Shown piece by piece: positions 33,472 through 42,041 of a stretch of DNA of 64,000 nucleotides (its first letter is position 1; each line of letters begins with the position of its first letter). The notes beneath the pieces were generated by a model that saw nothing but the letters and a program-made list of their open reading frames with translations, was not told the DNA's origin and made no database searches. The translations under genes and the position numbers were made by a program. The stretch covers positions 39,440 to 103,439 of the forward strand of contig DATIWI010000179.1 in the NCBI GenBank assembly GCA_035519475.1, written 5' to 3'. The DNA comes from Fen-1467 sp035519475. Its GTDB lineage: Bacteria; Verrucomicrobiota; Verrucomicrobiia; Opitutales; Opitutaceae.

Positions 33472-34578
33472 CTACAGCGGCACTTGCTCCACAATTTCCA
33501 GGCCGTACCCATCCAGGCCCACGACCTTGCGCGCGCTGTTGGACAGCAAGCGGATCCGCCCCAAGCCCAGCGCGCGCAGGATCTGCGCGCCCGTGCCGTA
33601 GTCCCGGAGGCTCATCGGCGCGATCGTCTCGCCGGGCGCGGCGTTGAGCCGGCGCAGCAGCACTTCGCCCGCGTTCGCCGGCTCCATGTAGAGCACCACG
33701 CCCCGCCCCGCGCGGGCGATGGCCTCGAGCGCCGCGGCGACCGCGCGGCTGCTGCCCATGCCCTTGGCCCGGAAGACGTCGCTGAGAAGATTGCCGCTGT
33801 GCACGCGCACCAGCGTCGCCTCGGGGCCCAGCGCCCCCATGCTGAGCGCGAGGTGCTGGCGGCCGTCGAGGGTTCCCCGGAAAACGTGCAGCGTGAAATC
33901 GCCAAACTCCGTGGCAAACGGCCGGGCGCAAACCCGCTCGATCAGGTGGTCGCGCTTGACGCGGTATTCAATGAGCTCGGCGATCGAAATCATCTGCAGC
34001 CCGAACTTGCGCTTGAATTCTCCGAGTTCCGGCAGCCGCTGCACCGTTCCGTCGTCATTGACCAGTTCGCAGAGCACGCCGGCGGGAAAAAGCCCGGCGA
34101 GGATCGCGAGGTCGACGGCCGCCTCGGTGTGCCCGGCCCGCTCCAGCACCCCGCCCGGACGGGCGCGCAGCGGAAACACATGCCCCGGCTGCACGAGTTG
34201 CTCAGGCCGCGCCTCCGGATCGGCCAGGATGCGGATGGCCTGGGTGCGGTCGTGCGCGCTGATGCCGGTGGTGATGCCGGCGGCGGCATCGACGCTCACG
34301 GTGAAGTCGGTCCGCCGCGACTCGCGGTTGTGCGCCACCATCGGGCCGAGCCCCAGGCGCTTGAGCTGGGGCTCCACCGTGGGCACGCAGATGATGCCGC
34401 TGCCGTAGCGGATCATCATGCTGACCATTTGCGCCGTGACCTTGGCCGCAGCCATGATCAGATCGCCCTCATTTTCCCGGTCCTCGTCATCCGTCACGAT
34501 GACCATCCGCCCCGCGGCGATCGCCTGAATGGCGTCCTCGACGGAATCAAACGGCGGGTTGGCGGCAGGGGCGGACAT
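33472..34578 (-). CDS. 3,4-dihydroxy-2-butanone-4-phosphate synthase fused to a degenerate GTP cyclohydrolase II domain (RibBX type)
   Basis: 368 aa from MSAPAANPPFDSVEDAIQAI. Residues 1-210 are a complete RibB: VTDDEDRENEGDLIMAAAKV for the acidic active site and HTEAAVDLAILAG for the catalytic His region. The second half has the RibA fold (ATLVRVHSGNLLSDVFRAKG, IRLLSNSARKVVGLDGYGLE). However, the three zinc Cys of GTP cyclohydrolase II (HSECLTGD then RCDCG in E. coli) are replaced, reading HSGNLLSD and RAKGMG. Cyclohydrolase activity is therefore not expected. This matches the RibBX variant known from Proteobacteria. A separate GTP cyclohydrolase II must exist elsewhere. Confidence 0.9.
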   Translation of the reverse strand: MSAPAANPPFDSVEDAIQAIAAGRMVIVTDDEDRENEGDLIMAAAKVTAQMVSMMIRYGSGIICVPTVEPQLKRLGLGPMVAHNRESRRTDFTVSVDAAAGITTGISAHDRTQAIRILADPEARPEQLVQPGHVFPLRARPGGVLERAGHTEAAVDLAILAGLFPAGVLCELVNDDGTVQRLPELGEFKRKFGLQMISIAELIEYRVKRDHLIERVCARPFATEFGDFTLHVFRGTLDGRQHLALSMGALGPEATLVRVHSGNLLSDVFRAKGMGSSRAVAAALEAIARAGRGVVLYMEPANAGEVLLRRLNAAPGETIAPMSLRDYGTGAQILRALGLGRIRLLSNSARKVVGLDGYGLEIVEQVPL

Positions 34579-34717
34579 GGTGGTCACCGGTCGGGCGGCG
34601 GAAAAGGCGCCCACGGTCTCGCGAAGATCAGCGGGTGTCAATCGCCCGCGCACCACCAATCCTGGTGGCTGCTCAAACCTGAGAGGTCAGCCCCGAGACG
34701 GTCCAATGAGCCTGGCG
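34579..34717 (-). promoter_or_regulatory. Leader region of the riboflavin operon with alternative hairpins
   Basis: On the transcribed strand, GGCTGACCT-CTC-AGGTTTGAGCAGCC (34667-34692) can fold with an ACCT/AGGT inner stem and a GGCTG/CAGCC outer stem. The next element, CCACC...GGTGG (34653-34668), shares two bases with it, so the two stems compete. No FMN-riboswitch consensus is present. Any attenuation role is inference. Confidence 0.25.
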
Positions 34718-35191
34718 CTATTGTTTGAAATCGACGACGTAATGCTCGGCCGCCTCGTCGCTGCCCGCCACAAACAGGAAAAGGTAGAGTTTGAAGTTGT
34801 AGGGCGGGCGGACGAACTCGGGCGAGGTCAGCGCCAGACCATCCGCCGTCGGGTTCAGGACCGTGCGTTCGTCGAAAACCTTGTAACGCACCGGCCACCG
34901 CGCCGTGGCCCGGGCCACATCGACGGCCACCGGCTTCTTCTTCGCATCGTAGAAGGAGATCTTGAATTTGCCATCCTCGACGAGGATGCCGAGGAAGCCG
35001 CCGCTGGGACGTGCGACGGCGAGCCCCGCGATCTTGCCCTCCTCCTCCGGCTTCTTCGCCGTGTCCGTGCTCGTGCGAAGACCAGATTTCGGTGGAGGCA
35101 CCGCCGTGGCACTCCCGGCCAGCAACGGTCCCGCGACTCCCAGCAGCGCTGCCAGCAGCGCCGGCTTCAACAGACAGGCGTTGGGCTTCAT
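34718..35191 (-). CDS. Secreted hypothetical protein
   Basis: 157 aa from MKPNACLLKPALLAALLGVA, a signal peptide with probable cleavage near residue 25. The mature part has a low-complexity Lys/Glu segment and then a compact domain with ILVEDGKFKISFYDAKKKPV, KVFDERTVLNPTADGLALTS and a closing FLFVAGSDEAAEHYVVDFKQ. No family is recognised. The frame matches a small beta-rich periplasmic protein. It lies downstream of rarA on the same strand, 119 bp away, and precedes the riboflavin leader. Confidence 0.7.
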   Translation of the reverse strand: MKPNACLLKPALLAALLGVAGPLLAGSATAVPPPKSGLRTSTDTAKKPEEEGKIAGLAVARPSGGFLGILVEDGKFKISFYDAKKKPVAVDVARATARWPVRYKVFDERTVLNPTADGLALTSPEFVRPPYNFKLYLFLFVAGSDEAAEHYVVDFKQ

Positions 35192-35310
35192 GATAGGAAA
35201 AACACCCAAGCCTATCGCCTGCCTCTTCCGCCGCAAGCCGCATCGCCCCCGCCAATCAGAGGTTTACGCCGATTTCGCATCGCGCGGCGCCGCGGGAACC
35301 TCCTGCGCGC

Positions 35311-36684
35311 TCACGGTTTGCGCCGCGCCCCGCGCTGAAGTTCGGCCCGGAGTTTCTTCCAGCGCGCCAGGCGCTCGGCGATGGCCGCTTCGGCGCCCGC
35401 CGTCTTCGCCGTGTAGAGCGGGAGCGGCTTCTCCAGGTACGCCTGACCCGAGATGGCCTCCGGAAATTCATGGCTGTACAGGTACCCTTGGCCGTGCCCC
35501 ATGCGCTTCGACGCCTGGCCCCCGGAGTCGCGCAGCGCCACGGGCACGGCCTGGACGGGTTGTTCGGCAATGGCGGCTTTCGCCGCCATCAGCGCCTCCG
35601 CGGCCGAATTGCTCTTGGCCGCGGTGGCAAGATAGAGCGTGGCGTGGGCGAGGGTCAGCTCGGCCTCGGGCAGCCCGATGAAGTCGACCGCATGGTGGGC
35701 GGCCACCGCGATCGGCAGTGCGTGCGGATCAGCCAGCCCGACGTCCTCCGAGGCCAGGATGACCAGGCGCCGCGCGATGAAGCGCGGGTCCTCGTCACCC
35801 GCCAGCATTTTGGCGAGCCAGTACATCGCGGCGTCCGGGTCGCCGCCCCGGCAGCTCTTGATGAAGGCGGAGATGGTATCGTAGTGCTCGTCCTCATCGG
35901 CATCGTAGCGGATGCGGCGTTCGCGCGCGAAGATCTCCAGCTCGGCGGCGGTAACCTCGGCCCGCGCGGGCAGGCTCAGCACAATGACCTCCAGGGCGTT
36001 GAGCGCCCGGCGCAGGTCGCCGTCGCAGAGGTTGGCCAGGTCGAGCAGCACCTTGTCGCCGGCTGTGCAGGCGCGCTCGCCCAGCCCGCGTCCGGCATCG
36101 CCCAGCGCCCGCTTGAGCACCGCGACCACGTGCGCCGGCGTCAGGGGGTCGAGGCGGAACAGGTGGCTGCGGCTGAGGAGCGTGGGGTTGACGTAAAACC
36201 CCGGATTGTGCGTGGTGGCGCCGATCAGCCGCACGGCTCCCTCCTCCACGTCGGGCAGCAACAGGTCCTGCTGGGACTTGTTGAAGCGATGCAGCTCGTC
36301 GATAAAGAGAATGGTGGCCGACTCCGGCCGGCGGCGGGCCGCCGCCAGGACGTCGCGCAGTTCGGCAACGTTGGACATGACGGCGTTGATGCGCACAAAG
36401 CGACTGCCCGTCTCGCGGGCGATGGCTTCGCCGAGCGAAGTCTTGCCGCTGCCCGGCGGCCCGTAGAAAATGAGGCTGCCAAAGCGGTTGCTGGCCACGA
36501 GGCGCGGGAGCAGGCCGCCCGGGCGCAGGATGTGCTCCTGCCCAACCATCTCCGCCAGGGTGCGCGGGCGCATTCGCGCGGCGAGCGGCTGGGTCACCGG
36601 CGGTCGCACCGCGCCGGCGGCGGCGGGCGCCGGCGCCGCCGGTGCCTCCGTCCCAAACAGATCGCGTTGTTCGCCGTCGCCCAT
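35311..36684 (-). CDS. rarA: Replication-associated recombination protein RarA/MgsA
   Basis: 457 aa. The AAA+ clamp-loader-like ATPase has PLAARMRPRTLAEMVGQEHI, Walker A FYGPPGSGKTSLGEAIARET, Walker B ILFIDELHRFNKSQQDLLLP and sensor 1 LIGATTHNPGFYVNPTLLSR. The lid and tetramerisation parts follow (ISAFIKSCRGGDPDAAMYWL, then AKMLAGDEDPRFIARRLVIL). The end GHGQGYLYSHEFPEAISGQA is typical. RarA acts at stalled replication forks with SSB and RecA. The N-terminus QRDLFGTEAP has the short DLF motif that the family commonly shows. Confidence 0.95.
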   Translation of the reverse strand: MGDGEQRDLFGTEAPAAPAPAAAGAVRPPVTQPLAARMRPRTLAEMVGQEHILRPGGLLPRLVASNRFGSLIFYGPPGSGKTSLGEAIARETGSRFVRINAVMSNVAELRDVLAAARRRPESATILFIDELHRFNKSQQDLLLPDVEEGAVRLIGATTHNPGFYVNPTLLSRSHLFRLDPLTPAHVVAVLKRALGDAGRGLGERACTAGDKVLLDLANLCDGDLRRALNALEVIVLSLPARAEVTAAELEIFARERRIRYDADEDEHYDTISAFIKSCRGGDPDAAMYWLAKMLAGDEDPRFIARRLVILASEDVGLADPHALPIAVAAHHAVDFIGLPEAELTLAHATLYLATAAKSNSAAEALMAAKAAIAEQPVQAVPVALRDSGGQASKRMGHGQGYLYSHEFPEAISGQAYLEKPLPLYTAKTAGAEAAIAERLARWKKLRAELQRGARRKP

Positions 36685-36757
36685 GACTATTCCTGCATGG
36701 CACGAATCCCGGCGGTTGGAAAGGATTCTTGAAAATGTGTTCGATTAAAGGAAATTA

Positions 36758-37567
36758 ATGACTAGGAAAATCATCATGCCACCCGCCGAACTCCCCGTCG
36801 CCCTCACCATCGCCGGTTCGGACAGCGGCGGGGGCGCCGGCATCCAGGCGGATCTCCTGACATTTGCGGCGCATGGCGTTTTCGGCACGACGGCCATCAC
36901 CTGCCTGACCGCGCAGAACCCCGGGGGCGTGACGGCAATCGAGGCGCTGCCGGCTCCGTTCGTGGCGGAGCAGATCGCGCAGGTGCATCGCTACTTCACG
37001 GTGCGCGCACTCAAGACCGGCATGCTCTACTCGGCGGAAATCATCGGCGCGGTGGCCGAATTCCTCGCCGAGCATCCGGAAATCCCGGGGGTGGTCGATC
37101 CCGTCATGGTGGCGACGAGCGGCGCGGTGCTGCTTCGGCCCGAGGCGCTCGCCGTCGTGCGCGAGAAACTCCTGCCGCGGGCCGCGCTGGCCACCCCCAA
37201 CCTCGACGAAGTGGCGGTCCTGCTGGGCGAGCGGCCATCGACGCCGGCCGCGATGGCCGCGGCGGGCCGGCGGCTCGCCGGGACCTATGGCGTTCCCTTC
37301 CTGGTCAAGGGCGGGCACCTGCCGGGCGCCGATCTCACTGACGTGCTGGCGCGCCCGGACGGGAGTGCCCGGACCTACCGGGGCCCGCGGATCCCGGGCG
37401 TCGACACTCACGGGAGCGGCTGCACGCTGTCGGCGGCGATCACCGCCAATCTGGCCAAGGGACTGGCGCTCGATCAGGCCGTGGCCGCCGCCCGGAGGTA
37501 TCTGCGGCGCGGTCTGGAGCGAAGCCTCGCGCTCGGCAGCCGGCGATTCATCAATCACCGGCCCTAA
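36758..37567 (+). CDS. thiD: Hydroxymethylpyrimidine/phosphomethylpyrimidine kinase
   Basis: 269 aa. AAAGGA lies five bases ahead of the ATG at 36758, which decides the start over one at 36776. The ribokinase-fold signatures are clear: ALTIAGSDSGGGAGIQADLL, GVFGTTAITCLTAQNP, VVDPVMVATSGAVLL and the anion hole/catalytic Asp in DTHGSGCTLSAAITANLAKG. It phosphorylates HMP and HMP-P in thiamine synthesis. comEC starts 3 bp after the stop. Confidence 0.95.
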   Translation: MTRKIIMPPAELPVALTIAGSDSGGGAGIQADLLTFAAHGVFGTTAITCLTAQNPGGVTAIEALPAPFVAEQIAQVHRYFTVRALKTGMLYSAEIIGAVAEFLAEHPEIPGVVDPVMVATSGAVLLRPEALAVVREKLLPRAALATPNLDEVAVLLGERPSTPAAMAAAGRRLAGTYGVPFLVKGGHLPGADLTDVLARPDGSARTYRGPRIPGVDTHGSGCTLSAAITANLAKGLALDQAVAAARRYLRRGLERSLALGSRRFINHRP

Positions 37568-37570
37568 GTC

Positions 37571-39220
37571 ATGAGCCCCGGCCGCCCCGGCCATCGCGCT
37601 CCGCTGCTTTGGCTGTTGTTGCCGTTCATGGCCGGCCTGGCCGCGGGAAGGATTTGGGCCGTGCCCCCGGCAATCCTGCTCGCGCCCGCCGCTCTGTTCG
37701 TGGGTGCGGCGGTGACCCTCGCCTGGCATCGGCCCCCGCCTGCTCGTGGCGCCTGGTCCCTGGCCCTCGCTCTAGCCGTCGCCCTCGCGGGCATGGCCTA
37801 CGTCAATTTGCGCCTCCACCGTCTGGCGGTCTGGGACGCGTTGCCGGCTCGCGAGGCGCGGCTGGTACTGCGGATCGAGCGCCTGTTCGCAGCGCCGCCG
37901 GGTGGCCAACGCGCCAGCGGCCTGGCGGTCGTCACGGGAGCCGACGCCCACCTGCGCGACCTCGTCGGCCAGCGAGTCTATTTCTCTCTCAATCGGCCGC
38001 CCTCCGCCCCTGCGATCCTGCGTACCAGTGAAATTCTCGCGGTCGGCGTGCTCGCGCCGCTCGCCCGGTCGGGGCGTCCCGGGAGCTTCGACGAGTACAT
38101 CGCCAACGCGGGGATGACGTTCAAGTTCACCCGCGGCCGGTGGCTGGGCGAAGCGGCCGCTCCCTCCGGGTACGCACGCTTCTGCCAGGCGGCCGAGCAG
38201 CGCTTCCATGCCATCCTGGGCGCCGGGCTGGCTGACCGGCCGGCGCTCGCCGCCATTCTGCGGGCGATGATGCTCGGACAGAAGCAGGAGATGAGCGAGG
38301 ACCAGCAGGAACTCTTCATGCACAGCGGCACGATGCATCTCTTCGCCATCAGCGGCCTGAACATCACGGCGATCGCCCTCAGCATGCAGATCCTGCTCAC
38401 CCTGCTCCGCCTGCCGCGCCTGGCGGCGGCCGTGGTCAGCCTCGCGGCGCTCTGGCTCTACGTCGAGATCACGGGCTCCAGTCCGTCGGCGGTGCGGGCG
38501 TTCTTGATGTCCGCGGCGCTCATCGCCTCCTTCTCGTTGCGGCGGCCCGGCAATCCGCTCGCCGCCCTGGCCGCCTCCGCGCTTCTGATCCTGCTGATCG
38601 AACCCATGCAGCTGTTCAGTGCCAGTTTCCAGATGTCCTATGGCATCGTGACGGTGCTGCTGCTGCTGGGACTGCCCCTCACCGAGGCGCTGCAGGCCCG
38701 CTGGCCGCTTTTCGCCTCGCTGCCCGAGGCCACGTGGGGACGGCTGCGGCGCGCTACCGCGGCGCTGTGGCGCTGGTTCCTCGGCATGGTCGGGATCGGG
38801 CTGGCCGCCGCGCTAGTCAGCACCCTGTCGACCGTCCAGTTCTTCCAGCTGCTTACGCCCGGCTCGTTGGCCATCAACCTGGTGCTGATCCCGATGTCCA
38901 CTCTCGTCATCGGCGCCGGGTTCCTGTCGCTGCTGTGTGGACTGGTGGGGTGCCTGGGCGCCAGCGGGCTCTTTAACCATGCCGGGGCTTTGCTGGCGTG
39001 GTCGATGGATTTCCTGCTGCGGGCGGCGATGGCGGTACCCGGCGTGTACCGCACCGCGCAGTTCCGCGCGGCCTGGCTCGGGCCCGCGGGTCACGCCGCC
39101 CTGCTGGTCCTGTGCTTGGCGGGCTACGCCTGGCACTGGCGGCGCGACCGCGGCGGTTTCTGGCCGCCCTTTGTCTTCGTGGGGCTGCTGCTCCTCTTCG
39201 GGGTGAAACTCGGGGCCTGA
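37571..39220 (+). CDS. ComEC/Rec2 family competence protein
   Basis: 549 aa. An N-terminal DUF4131-type region (two spans, then an OB-like part) leads to the polytopic Competence domain with MHSGTMHLFAISGLNITAIA and SPSAVRAFLMSAALIASFSL, the hallmark helices. The family's C-terminal metallo-beta-lactamase domain is absent; the protein ends after about ten spans. ComEC passes single-stranded DNA across the inner membrane. With thiD 3 bp upstream it is likely cotranscribed. Other competence genes are not in the window. Confidence 0.88.
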   Translation: MSPGRPGHRAPLLWLLLPFMAGLAAGRIWAVPPAILLAPAALFVGAAVTLAWHRPPPARGAWSLALALAVALAGMAYVNLRLHRLAVWDALPAREARLVLRIERLFAAPPGGQRASGLAVVTGADAHLRDLVGQRVYFSLNRPPSAPAILRTSEILAVGVLAPLARSGRPGSFDEYIANAGMTFKFTRGRWLGEAAAPSGYARFCQAAEQRFHAILGAGLADRPALAAILRAMMLGQKQEMSEDQQELFMHSGTMHLFAISGLNITAIALSMQILLTLLRLPRLAAAVVSLAALWLYVEITGSSPSAVRAFLMSAALIASFSLRRPGNPLAALAASALLILLIEPMQLFSASFQMSYGIVTVLLLLGLPLTEALQARWPLFASLPEATWGRLRRATAALWRWFLGMVGIGLAAALVSTLSTVQFFQLLTPGSLAINLVLIPMSTLVIGAGFLSLLCGLVGCLGASGLFNHAGALLAWSMDFLLRAAMAVPGVYRTAQFRAAWLGPAGHAALLVLCLAGYAWHWRRDRGGFWPPFVFVGLLLLFGVKLGA

Positions 39221-39307
39221 ATCCCGTCCCTTGATGCCGGCAAAGCCCGGTGCTCCGGCATTGCGTCACCCTCGGCCGCCGGTATGTATTGGGCTCCTCG
39301 CCTCCCC

Positions 39308-39607
39308 ATGAAAAGCGCCTACGAACTCGCCATGGAGCGCCTGCGGGCCTCGGATCCCGCCGCCGGCGCCCCGCTCACCGCCGGGCAGAAGGCCCGGCTC
39401 GCTGACATCGAACGAGTTTACCTGGGCAAGATTGCCGAACGGGAGATTTTCCTGAAGAAGCAGCTCGATGACCTGCTGGCGGCGGGCAACGAGGAGGAAG
39501 CCGAGAAGGTCAGGCGCCAACTGGTCAGCGAGAGGGTCCGCCTGGCCGAGGAGAAGGAGGCGGAGAAGGAGAAGGTGCGCCGGGAACAGGCGCCGCCCGC
39601 GCCGTAG
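39308..39607 (+). CDS. Small charged coiled-coil protein
   Basis: 99 aa from MKSAYELAMERLRASDPAAG. It is highly charged and helical throughout, with the segments LTAGQKARLADIERVYLGKI and VRRQLVSERVRLAEEKEAEK. There is no signal or membrane helix. The order suggests a short conserved helix followed by a Lys/Glu tail. I do not recognise a family with a known function. It follows comEC by 87 bp and is convergent with the EEP-family gene. The eight codons upstream in frame (to 39284) may not be translated. Confidence 0.72.
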   Translation: MKSAYELAMERLRASDPAAGAPLTAGQKARLADIERVYLGKIAEREIFLKKQLDDLLAAGNEEEAEKVRRQLVSERVRLAEEKEAEKEKVRREQAPPAP

Positions 39608-39615
39608 GGCGCGGC

Positions 39616-40389
39616 TCAGTCCACGAACTCAAACTCCGCCACCAGCATGTGATGGTCCGAGGCCGGCGTCTGCCGCACTGCGTGGCGCACCGGCCGCAGG
39701 AAGCGGTTGTAGAAGAGGTGATCGAGCACGTAGGGCTGGCGGCGCCACGTGGCTTCCTCGGTCTGCACCGTTTGATAGCCGGCCTTGGCGAATTGGGTCA
39801 CGAGCGAGTCATGCTGGCGGACATTGAAATCGCCGCCCAGCACCGTGGGGCCCGCCACGTCGCGCAATTGATCGACGAGAAACTGCCGCTGGCTGGTGTT
39901 CTCCTCGCTGCTGGCACTGAGCATGAACCAAGCAAGCAGGTGAGTGTTGAAGAGCTGCAGCGCCCGGCCATCGATGGCGGTCTTCGCCCCGATCAGCAGC
40001 CGGTCGGTGGGGGTCTTCCGCTCGCCGCGAAAATGAAACTCGACCGCCGGCGACGGCAGGTCGCGCCGCACCGTGTCGCCCAGCGGGGTTTTCGAAAGGA
40101 TCGCCAGCCCGATGCCAAACGGCAGTTCCCGGGGGTCCGGTTTGGGGTAGGAGAAGAAACTATCATAGTCCGTCAGCGCGTCGCGCAGGCGGGAGAAATT
40201 GGGAGGAGGATCGGGCTGCACGCCGCCCGGTCGGCACTGTTCGACTTCCTGCAGCAGCACGATGTCGGCCTCGTGGCCGCGAATCTCGCCGATGGTGACG
40301 TCAAGGTTGACCGGAGCGACGTCGGGATTCGCTTCGTTCCAGTTCTGTCCAAACTGCATGTTGAACTGCAGGACCTTGAACGCGCACAT
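39616..40389 (-). CDS. Endonuclease/exonuclease/phosphatase family protein
   Basis: 257 aa. The four-layer EEP fold is shown by KVLQFNMQFGQNWNEANPDV (metal Asn), ADIVLLQEVEQC (metal Glu), VLGGDFNVRQHDSLV (catalytic Asp/Asn) and ASDHHMLVAEFEF (closing Asp-His). It hydrolyses phosphodiesters or phosphomonoesters; the substrate is open. No signal peptide is present, so it is cytoplasmic. It lies 190 bp downstream of the ThyX-like gene on the same strand. Confidence 0.88.
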   Translation of the reverse strand: MCAFKVLQFNMQFGQNWNEANPDVAPVNLDVTIGEIRGHEADIVLLQEVEQCRPGGVQPDPPPNFSRLRDALTDYDSFFSYPKPDPRELPFGIGLAILSKTPLGDTVRRDLPSPAVEFHFRGERKTPTDRLLIGAKTAIDGRALQLFNTHLLAWFMLSASSEENTSQRQFLVDQLRDVAGPTVLGGDFNVRQHDSLVTQFAKAGYQTVQTEEATWRRQPYVLDHLFYNRFLRPVRHAVRQTPASDHHMLVAEFEFVD

Positions 40390-40579
40390 GAGAACGGAGC
40401 GTTGTGCCGGGGTTAGGACGGGGGAGGGATTGCCAATCCTGCCGGGCCGAAACGCGCCGCGGGCGGCTCAGTCAGCCGGGAAGAATCTGACAAGATCATG
40501 ATTGGCAGCCGATTGGAATGCTTCCGACCCACGGCCTGTTCGCAAGTCTATTCTCGCCCGGAAATGCGGCCGGAAGCAG

Positions 40580-41926
40580 TCACTCCGGCTCGGCAGTGCC
40601 TTCCGTCACCCACTCCTTCGCCTCCGGAACCTGTCGGAAGAACTCCCGAAGCGCGGCGCCAAGGTGTTCCGCATAGCGAAAATGGGCGCCGAGACCGGTA
40701 CGAAGCTCGGCCTCGTAGATGAACTTGTCGGCGTGGGTCCCGTGCTCGAACGGCGTCTGCGCGCCGAGCAGGAGTGAGTAGACATAGGCGGGCGATCCCC
40801 GCCGGAGCAGCTCGGCCGTGAGCGCGACTTGATCGGCGAGCAACGCGGCGTGGGGGGCGCGCGGCACTTCGGGCGGCAGGTAGAAGCCGGCCTGGATCAG
40901 CGGCGTATAGCGATGGCCGGTCCGGTGGCGATTGAGGTCGCGCAGTTCGGCCAGGGCGAGGTTGTTCCAGGCGAACGTCACCCGCATGCGGCGGATGGCC
41001 GCACCGCTCCGTCCGTAGCGGTTGGCCCGGTGGCGCAACGCCTCGGCCACCGGCTGGTCCTCGGACAACCACGGCGGCGTGTCGCGATCGACCTTCACCC
41101 AGACCGCGTCGGCGAGCGGTTCCGCGGTGAGGCGCTCGAGCCCGAGCCGGAGCGCCGCCGCCAGCTCCTGCCGCGCCTCTTCCTCGTAGGAGGATTCCGC
41201 GTCGCTGTGGCGCAGGAGCCGCGGCGAAAGCTTGAGGAGTTCGGTGCGAATGGCCCCGGCGGCGGCCCGCGCCTCGGGCTGCGGGAGCGAAGCGAGGTGC
41301 TTCACCGTCTGCGCCCACATGCGCGAAGTCTGCACCAGCGCGAGACTGGTGCGGGTGGCCAGGGGAACGAAATAACGGGCGCGGTCCAGGGCGTAGTTCT
41401 TGCGGATGCGGGCGACCACCGCCGGCTTGGCACCCGGCGGGACCCGCACGCGCGCCGGCTCCTGCCCGCCCAGCGCCTCCAGGCGGGCGCACTCGGCATG
41501 ATAGGCCGCAAAAGCCCGCGCCATGAGCTCCCGCCAGCGCGGCGCGAGGTCGTCGGGCAGGCCGAGCTCCACGGGCGACGGCAGATTAACGGCGTCCATC
41601 GCGATGTAGCGCGTGCTCGCTTCCTGGCCGTCGGCCATCGGGGAAATCTCAAATATCTTGTACGCCAGCCACATCGAGACGTCGTCGACCGCGACGGCGA
41701 GACCGCCGGTGAGGCCGCCGATCGAGGCGTGCCCGTAATCGACGAATTTGAGGATGCGATCGATGGACTCGTCGGGATGGGCGACGTCGACCTTCGCGAG
41801 GATCTTCGCCAGACCCTCGTTGCTGCGGGAGTAGCGCGCCAGCACCGAGGCGAGGAGCTCCGGCGTCACTTGGGGCAGATCAGCGGCGGCCGGCGGCGGG
41901 ACGAGGGCGAGCGCGGTGACTTTCAT
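40580..41926 (-). CDS. ThyX-like protein with two related domains and a split signature motif
   Basis: 448 aa from MKVTALALVPPPAAADLPQV, about twice the size of ordinary ThyX. The first half aligns with ThyX (VDYGHASIGGLTGG, DDVSMWLAYKIFEISPMADG then QEASTRYI): the QExSxRY end of the signature is kept, but the RHR is lost. The second half has LAELRDLNRHRTGHRYTPL, which keeps RHR. So the two parts of the flavin/dUMP-binding signature sit on different domains of one chain. It could still form a composite thymidylate synthase, or be a divergent paralogue. No thyA is in the window. Confidence 0.75.
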   Translation of the reverse strand: MKVTALALVPPPAAADLPQVTPELLASVLARYSRSNEGLAKILAKVDVAHPDESIDRILKFVDYGHASIGGLTGGLAVAVDDVSMWLAYKIFEISPMADGQEASTRYIAMDAVNLPSPVELGLPDDLAPRWRELMARAFAAYHAECARLEALGGQEPARVRVPPGAKPAVVARIRKNYALDRARYFVPLATRTSLALVQTSRMWAQTVKHLASLPQPEARAAAGAIRTELLKLSPRLLRHSDAESSYEEEARQELAAALRLGLERLTAEPLADAVWVKVDRDTPPWLSEDQPVAEALRHRANRYGRSGAAIRRMRVTFAWNNLALAELRDLNRHRTGHRYTPLIQAGFYLPPEVPRAPHAALLADQVALTAELLRRGSPAYVYSLLLGAQTPFEHGTHADKFIYEAELRTGLGAHFRYAEHLGAALREFFRQVPEAKEWVTEGTAEPE

Positions 41927-42041
41927 GCAGCGGGGTTCGCTTCCGAAAGCACAGAGGCAGGGGCGAGAAAGCAACGAATAAGCGCGAGCGATGCGCCCCG
42001 CCATCCCCGCCTGGCGCGGAGCTGGCGCTCGGCGCGGGCGT

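Noticed and set aside
34579..34717. FMN riboswitch upstream of the RibB-type gene
   Set aside because: None of the conserved core segments of that riboswitch is present; only two simple stems are seen.
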